Shown here: piece after piece, positions 6,387 to 10,529 of the stretch
Numbering within the stretch: the first letter of the stretch is position 1
Layout of the letters: each line of letters opens with the position of its first letter
Assembly: GCA_029932035.1 (NCBI GenBank)
Contig: JAOZQV010000106.1
Location: 1 to 10,529, forward strand
DNA length: 10,529 nt
Direction of reading: 5' to 3'
DNA from: Deltaproteobacteria bacterium
Lineage (GTDB): Bacteria; Desulfobacterota; DSM-4660; Desulfatiglandales; Desulfatiglandaceae
The notes under the pieces: generated by a model
Databases searched by the model: none
The model's input: only the letters and a program-made list of their open reading frames with translations
What the model was told of the DNA's origin: nothing
Position numbers and translations under genes: made by a program

Positions 6387-7331
6387 ATGACATCAAACCC
6401 TGCCAAAGGATATCTATGCGTCGTGGCAGCCGCCATTATGTGGGCCTCTTCAGGGGTTGCAGGCAAAGCGCTTTTCGCCGGGGGCATTACCCCCTTTGAG
6501 CTGGTGCAGGTCAGGGTCACCGTGTCGACCCTGCTGTTGGCAATCGCTTTCGGTTTACATTCCAGGGATCTTTTCAGGATTCGCGGCAGGGATTTTGTCT
6601 ATTTCTTCATTTTAGGCGGGGTCGCCATGGCCCTTGTACAAATCACCTATTTTTACGCCGTCAGCAAGATTCAGGTAGCTGCTGCTATATTTCTCCAGTA
6701 TCTTGCACCGATCATGGTGGCCTTTTTCTCCATCTGTTTCTGGAAAGAACGTCTGACGCTTATTAAATCCCTTTCCATTGTTATTTCCCTCGGAGGTTGC
6801 TACCTCGTGGTAGGAGGGTACAACCTCCATCTCATACAAATGAACCGGGTGGGAATCTTGTGTGGTTTGGCTTCAGCCCTCTGCTTTGCTTCATACACGC
6901 TTTTTGGCGAGAGAGGGATGCACCGGTACTCCCCCTGGACCGTTCTTTTTTATGCCTTTCTTTTCGCCACGTTCACCTGGCACATCATTTACCCCCCCTT
7001 TCAATATCTCAAGGCTGGGTACAGCCTGAATCAGTGGGGATGGCTCTTCTACATTTCTGTGATTGGCACCTTAATCCCCTTTGCCCTATTCTTTATCGGG
7101 GTAAATTTCATCCGATCGACCCGTGCCTCCATTACGGCAACACTGGAACCTATTTCGGCAGGCTTTTTTGCCTATTTCTTTCTCGGTGAGGCACTGGAAC
7201 CTTTGCAGGTTGTCGGAGGCACCATGGTTGTGGGGGCCATTGTACTGCTTCAACTGAGACGGGAGCATGATGAACTGGCCCCTGTCATGATCCGCTCCCG
7301 TTCCAATAAGAAACCAGGCCGAACCCCTTAG
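6387..7331 (+). CDS. EamA/DMT-family inner-membrane transporter
   Basis: A 314-residue integral membrane protein with about ten hydrophobic segments arranged as two homologous halves, typical of the drug/metabolite transporter superfamily. The first helix holds AAAIMWASSGVAGK, and a first-half helix contains QYLAPIMVAFFS. The second half ends with the characteristic ATLEPISAGFFAYFFLGE followed by a last helix (GGTMVVGAIVLLQL) and a basic cytoplasmic tail. Family members export amino acids, cofactors or other small metabolites; the substrate here cannot be read from sequence. The ATG at 6387 lacks a recognisable ribosome site, because the upstream bases are the 9-mer repeat array. No in-frame start near it looks better. 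It appears to be a single-gene unit between the repeat region and phoB. Confidence 0.9.
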   Translation: MTSNPAKGYLCVVAAAIMWASSGVAGKALFAGGITPFELVQVRVTVSTLLLAIAFGLHSRDLFRIRGRDFVYFFILGGVAMALVQITYFYAVSKIQVAAAIFLQYLAPIMVAFFSICFWKERLTLIKSLSIVISLGGCYLVVGGYNLHLIQMNRVGILCGLASALCFASYTLFGERGMHRYSPWTVLFYAFLFATFTWHIIYPPFQYLKAGYSLNQWGWLFYISVIGTLIPFALFFIGVNFIRSTRASITATLEPISAGFFAYFFLGEALEPLQVVGGTMVVGAIVLLQLRREHDELAPVMIRSRSNKKPGRTP

Positions 7332-7386
7332 GAAAGCAGATCGGGCCCTTTTTGTCTCAGAACCCGTGAATACCTACCTCTTTCAC

Positions 7387-7426
7387 CTAACCAAAACTTT
7401 ACACCACCCTAACAGAATGCTAACAT
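7387..7426 (+). promoter_or_regulatory. Tandem Pho boxes upstream of phoB
   Basis: Four heptamers start at 7387, 7398, 7409 and 7420, exactly 11 bp apart: ctaacca, tttacac, ctaacag, ctaacat. The 7-bp unit with 4-bp spacer matches the architecture of the E. coli Pho box (CTGTCAT direct repeats), and the last two copies keep its CT..CA bases. A weak -10-like tacatt follows at 7435-7440. This suggests PhoB activates its own operon. The site is inferred from spacing and similarity only. Confidence 0.65.
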
Positions 7427-7474
7427 TTTAGAATTACATTGCGCTCGTATGAGGTTTCGCATGAGAGAGAAATT

Positions 7475-8161
7475 ATGACTAAAGAACAGATCCTTATTGT
7501 AGATGATGAAGAAGATATCCTGGAATTGGTGAGATTTAACCTATTAAAAGAAGGTTATCAGGTTATCTGCGCCGCAACTGGGGAGAAAGCCGTTGAAATC
7601 GCCCGATCAGGACTCCCTGATCTTGTTGTGTTAGACCTGATGCTTCCCGGGATGGATGGACTTGAGGTGGCAAAATTTCTCAAGAATGACCCGAAAACAC
7701 AAAATATCCCGATTATAATGTTAACAGCCAAAGGTGAAGAATCGGACGTTGTGACAGGTCTGGAATTAGGCGCCGATGACTATGTCACAAAACCGTTTAG
7801 CCCGAGGATCCTGATGGCCAGGGTGAAAGCGGCGCTCCGGAGAAAGGTAGGAGAACCTTCGGACGGGTCGGAAGCAGTAAAAATCCATAATCTAATCATT
7901 CATCCGGGGCGCCGTGAGGTCAGAGTGGACAACGAACCGGTAGATCTGACCTTTACGGAATTCGAAATCCTGAGTTACCTCGTGCGAAGACCGGGTTGGG
8001 TATTTACCCGTTTTCAGATTGTCGACGCGGTTCGAGGATCAGACTATTTCGTCACTGACCGTTCTGTGGATGTCCAGATCGTCGGTCTCAGAAAAAAACT
8101 GGGGCCTGGCGGCAAGTTTATCGAAACCGTTCGAGGAGTCGGGTATCGATTCAAGGAGTAG
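7475..8161 (+). CDS. phoB: Phosphate regulon response regulator, OmpR/PhoB family
   Basis: A 228-residue DNA-binding response regulator, the length of PhoB. The receiver domain (about 4-120) has acidic residues Asp10 and Asp11, phosphoacceptor Asp54 in LDLMLPGMDG, Thr84 and Lys106 in KPF. The C-terminal winged-helix domain (about 130-228) shows LTFTEFEILSYL, the SVDVQIVGLRKKLG recognition-helix region and ETVRGVGYRF. The ATG at 7475 starts the conserved beta strand (QILIVDDE). An upstream TTG at 7439 would overlap the expected promoter and is rejected. The ribosome site is weak and purine-rich (GAGAGAGA at 7463-7470). It lies 6 nt before phoR and behind apparent Pho boxes. PhoB is preferred over other OmpR-type regulators because of the partner kinase and these boxes. 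Confidence 0.88.
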   Translation: MTKEQILIVDDEEDILELVRFNLLKEGYQVICAATGEKAVEIARSGLPDLVVLDLMLPGMDGLEVAKFLKNDPKTQNIPIIMLTAKGEESDVVTGLELGADDYVTKPFSPRILMARVKAALRRKVGEPSDGSEAVKIHNLIIHPGRREVRVDNEPVDLTFTEFEILSYLVRRPGWVFTRFQIVDAVRGSDYFVTDRSVDVQIVGLRKKLGPGGKFIETVRGVGYRFKE

Positions 8162-8167
8162 TACGCC

Positions 8168-9943
8168 ATGCCGGGGAAAAAACGATTATTCTGGCAACTC
8201 TATCCTTCCTATTTGCTGATAACCCTCATCTCTCTTGTGGCAGTAACGTGGTACGCCTCAAGCTCCATAAGAGACTTTTATACTGAACAAACAATCTCCG
8301 ATCTTGAGGCGCGTGCCCGCCTTTTTGAACAGCAAATCTCAGAACATATTGATCCCTTAGATGCGAAAACCATAGACCAGATCTCAAAGAAGGCGGGTAA
8401 GCATGCGTTGACCCGGATAACCGTCATACTTCCCTCAGGCAAAGTAGTCGGCGATTCTGATGAAAATCCCGCGACCATGGATAATCACGCCGATCGTCCG
8501 GAATTCATTGGGGCCATAAAAGGAAACCGCGGAACCTCCATAAGACATAGCATAACCCTTGATAAGGACCTGATGTACGTGGCAGTTCGTCTTAAGAGAA
8601 GGGCTCATACCATTGCCGTGGTCAGAACTTCAATCCCCATGACCTCCATTGACGATGCCCTCAAGATCATCCAGGTTAAGATCTTGCTCGGGGGGCTGGT
8701 TATGGCGCTGTTTGCCGCAATCCTCAGTCTCTTTGTATCACGCCGCATTACCAGTCCTATCGAACAGATCAGAAGCTGGGCCGAGTCCATTGCTCGGGGT
8801 GAATTTCAACTCAAGCCGTCGGTCCGGGCATCCGAAGAGATCAAGGCCCTTTGCGAGTCACTGAGCCGGATGGCAGAAGATCTTCGTGAACGGATAGACA
8901 TAGGTGTCCGCCAGCGAAACGAAATTGAAGCAATGTTTTCGAGCATGATCGAAGGGGTCATTGCCCTTGACATGGAAGAGCTCGTTATCAACATGAATCA
9001 GGCCGCTGCCGAGATCTTAGGCTGCGACCTGTCTGCGGCCAAGGGGAGGAGCATACAGGAAGTGGTCCGCAACACTGCTCTCCACGAATTCGTCAGGGAG
9101 ACCATATTGGCCCACAATGCAATTGAAAAAGATATCCCTATCTCCTTCCATGGTGAAGGCCTCGTAAATGGACACGGCACTTTACTTCGTGATGCAGAAG
9201 GGAAGCAAATCGGCGCACTCATCGTTTTGAACGATGTTACACGTCTCCGAAAGCTCGAAAATATCCGGCGTGATTTTGTCTCCAATGTCTCTCATGAAAT
9301 AAAAACCCCCATTACTGCCATCAAGGGCTTTGTTGAAACGCTCCGTGACGGCGCAGTAACAAACCCTGAAGATGCTGAGCGTTTTCTGGGAATCATCGAA
9401 AAACATGTTGATCGCCTTGAGGCAATCATAGAAGATCTTCTTAACCTATCTAAGATCGAGCAGGAGTCGGAAAAGGAGGGAATTACGCTTGTTAAAAGCC
9501 GGATTAGTGAAATCCTCCAGAGTGCTGTACAGGCATGTCACGTTAGAGCTGCTCACAAAGAGATAAATATCGAGATTTCCTGTGCCGAATCCATGGTCGA
9601 GAAAGTTGACCCATCTTTGATAGAACAGGCCGTCGTGAACCTCCTCGATAACGCCATCAAATATAGTGATGACGGGGGTATCGTCAGGGTGGAGGCGGCT
9701 CAAGGGGAGGATGAAGTCACGATTGCCGTGCAGGACCAGGGAGCCGGCATAGACAAAAAACACCTGTCCCGTCTTTTTGAGCGATTCTACCGTGTGGACA
9801 AGGCGAGGAGCAGGCAATTAGGGGGAACGGGTTTAGGCCTCGCTATTGTCAAGCATATTGTACAGGCACATGGTGGGAAGGTATTAGTGGAAAGCACTTT
9901 AGGCAAAGGGAGTACCTTTACAATCCACCTCCCCTTTGCTTAA
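8168..9943 (+). CDS. phoR: Phosphate sensor histidine kinase PhoR
   Basis: A 591-residue membrane-bound histidine kinase that would phosphorylate the adjacent PhoB. Domain order: first membrane helix about 12-33; periplasmic sensing domain about 34-170; second helix about 172-191; HAMP about 192-245; PAS about 255-350 (MFSSMIEGVIALDMEE...); HisKA with the phosphorylated His376 in NVSHEIKTP; then the ATPase domain with N box NLLDNAIKY (Asn491-Asn495), G1 DQGAGI (523-528), F box LFERFYRVD and G2 GGTGLGLAI (552-560). All catalytic motifs are intact. The long periplasmic domain differs from E. coli PhoR, which lacks one, but is common in other phyla. AAGGAG at 8154-8159 overlaps the phoB stop and serves the ATG. 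No pst or phoU gene follows in the window. Confidence 0.88.
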   Translation: MPGKKRLFWQLYPSYLLITLISLVAVTWYASSSIRDFYTEQTISDLEARARLFEQQISEHIDPLDAKTIDQISKKAGKHALTRITVILPSGKVVGDSDENPATMDNHADRPEFIGAIKGNRGTSIRHSITLDKDLMYVAVRLKRRAHTIAVVRTSIPMTSIDDALKIIQVKILLGGLVMALFAAILSLFVSRRITSPIEQIRSWAESIARGEFQLKPSVRASEEIKALCESLSRMAEDLRERIDIGVRQRNEIEAMFSSMIEGVIALDMEELVINMNQAAAEILGCDLSAAKGRSIQEVVRNTALHEFVRETILAHNAIEKDIPISFHGEGLVNGHGTLLRDAEGKQIGALIVLNDVTRLRKLENIRRDFVSNVSHEIKTPITAIKGFVETLRDGAVTNPEDAERFLGIIEKHVDRLEAIIEDLLNLSKIEQESEKEGITLVKSRISEILQSAVQACHVRAAHKEINIEISCAESMVEKVDPSLIEQAVVNLLDNAIKYSDDGGIVRVEAAQGEDEVTIAVQDQGAGIDKKHLSRLFERFYRVDKARSRQLGGTGLGLAIVKHIVQAHGGKVLVESTLGKGSTFTIHLPFA

Positions 9944-10213
9944 GTGTCTCATAGATCGGCCTTGCTTGATTTTTCGGAATCACCTTGAATTGACAATATT
10001 AGGTTGCGGCCTCATATTGCCTGCCATAAAATTGAAACCAAACTATCTAATGATTGTACATCAAGAAGCCTGATAAAATTTCAAAAGACTCCCAATATTC
10101 AGGCAGTCCAGCTTGTCAAACAGTAATCGTAAATACCTGAAAGGTCCTAATTCATATTTCTGGTTTGCGGCTGAAGGAGAATTAGATGCCGGAAATAATT
10201 TTTTATGCTGATT
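9944..10213 (+). other. Intergenic region between phoR and the hicB-like gene
   Basis: About 270 bp, AT-richer than the genes around it. It contains the stem-loop at 9994-10019 and a possible short ORF near its right end. I see no further gene, no tRNA-like fold and no clear T-tract terminator. TTGACA-like (9990-9995) and distant AT-rich hexamers exist but are too weak to call a promoter. Confidence 0.5.
9994..10019 (+). terminator. Stem-loop downstream of phoR (possible transcript end)
   Basis: Arms caatattagg and cctcatattg pair over 9 of 10 bases around the 6-base loop ttgcgg, about 50 bp after the phoR stop. There is no U-tract after it, so an intrinsic terminator is unproven; a 3' protective hairpin is equally possible. 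Confidence 0.35.
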
Positions 10214-10254
10214 TTAAGCAGCCTTTAGCAATGAGACCGACAGTTGATAGCTAA
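10186..10254 (+). CDS. Possible 22-residue small ORF
   Basis: The ATG at 10186 has a good ribosome site, AAGGAGA at 10174-10180, five bases upstream. The frame closes at TAA after 22 codons (MPEIIFYADF...). It overlaps the 3' end of the convergent hicB-like gene. It could be a small peptide gene, the stub of a gene cut off when the toxin-antitoxin locus arrived, or chance. I do not recognise the peptide. Confidence 0.2.
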   Translation: MPEIIFYADFKQPLAMRPTVDS

Positions 10255-10529
10255 GGGCTGAAAGAGCCTGCTCTATTCGCGGTAGCTTGGTTTGGTGCCG
10301 GGGAGAGAGCATTCGGCGTATTTCCTTTTCATCCACACCCAGCTTGCGCGCCAGTTCGGACTTACTGATGCCAGATTCACATACCGCAATATAAAGGGCT
10401 GCCTTGGCAGACATTCGGGCTGTCAGCGGAATAGAGTGATGTCCTTTGACAACAGATGAAGGGAAAGGGAAATCAAGGTTGTCAGCAATGGAAACGGCAA
10501 TGGCTTCTTCCAGACAATCACGTGCTTCC
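10214..10529 (-). CDS. hicB: HicB-family antitoxin (5' truncated by window edge)
   Basis: The frame is open to the window edge and 105 residues are visible. The Met at 10414 is internal. Upstream codons encode EARDCLEEAIAVSIAD, the end of the HicB RNase-H-like N-terminal domain, then a linker rich in Ser/Pro. The C-terminal part is a helix-turn-helix (SKSELARKLGVDEKEIRRML followed by the LPRIEQALSALSYQL helix), as in HicB antitoxins that bind their own operator. HicB neutralises the mRNA-cleaving toxin HicA, whose gene would normally lie just upstream on this strand, to the right of the window. The toxin is not visible, so a complete toxin-antitoxin pair is inferred. A solitary HicB-like regulator remains possible. 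Confidence 0.8.
   Translation of the reverse strand, partial: EARDCLEEAIAVSIADNLDFPFPSSVVKGHHSIPLTARMSAKAALYIAVCESGISKSELARKLGVDEKEIRRMLSPRHQTKLPRIEQALSALSYQLSVSLLKAA

Noticed and set aside
7332..7386. Terminator after the EamA gene around gggccctttttg
   Set aside because: There is a T-run, but I could not find a convincing stem before it; GGGCCC alone is self-complementary without a loop.
7439..7474. Upstream TTG start of phoB
   Set aside because: It would begin inside the promoter region just after the Pho boxes and adds 12 residues not found in the family.

Overview
The window looks like a chromosomal segment from a Gram-negative anaerobe or facultative anaerobe, most plausibly a deltaproteobacterium (Desulfobacterota or a syntroph relative). 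That placement is an inference. It rests on the acetoin-dehydrogenase-type complex linked to a gene I recall as DUF6125, on a full-length PhoR with a periplasmic domain, and on the mixture of short repeats between genes. No rRNA, tRNA or CRISPR array is visible.

Layout. Positions 1-5070 (+) hold a compact operon for a thiamine-diphosphate-dependent 2-oxo acid/acetoin dehydrogenase complex: E1-alpha (5' end outside the window), E1-beta, E2 with one lipoyl domain, and an E3-like flavoprotein. A 172-residue protein of unknown function follows. With the starts chosen here, the three gaps between the four subunit genes are each exactly 11 nt. A Nudix hydrolase gene (5067-5903, -) converges on the operon and overlaps its last gene by 4 bp. 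Positions 5904-6386 hold no secure gene. This stretch contains a 125-bp palindromic MITE-like element with 26-bp imperfect terminal inverted repeats, a doubtful small ORF that runs through it, and three families of short repeats. An EamA-type transporter (6387-7331, +) follows. Next is a phoB-phoR two-component pair (7475-9943, +) preceded by four 11-bp-phased heptamers that read as tandem Pho boxes. The right edge carries an intergenic stretch with one stem-loop and the 3' part of a hicB-type antitoxin gene (-).

How it works together. E1 decarboxylates the substrate (acetoin by closest resemblance, otherwise a 2-oxo acid) and passes the acyl group to the E2 lipoyl arm. E2 transfers it to CoA, and E3 reoxidises the dihydrolipoamide. 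The E3 is the most unusual protein here. It keeps the redox disulfide, the FAD motifs and the catalytic His-Glu pair, but its NAD-binding Rossmann glycines and the usual Lys after the second cysteine are replaced, so its electron acceptor may not be ordinary NAD. PhoR/PhoB would sense phosphate limitation and appear to be autoregulated, yet no pst or phoU gene lies beside them in the window. The transporter, Nudix and hicB genes look like independent units.
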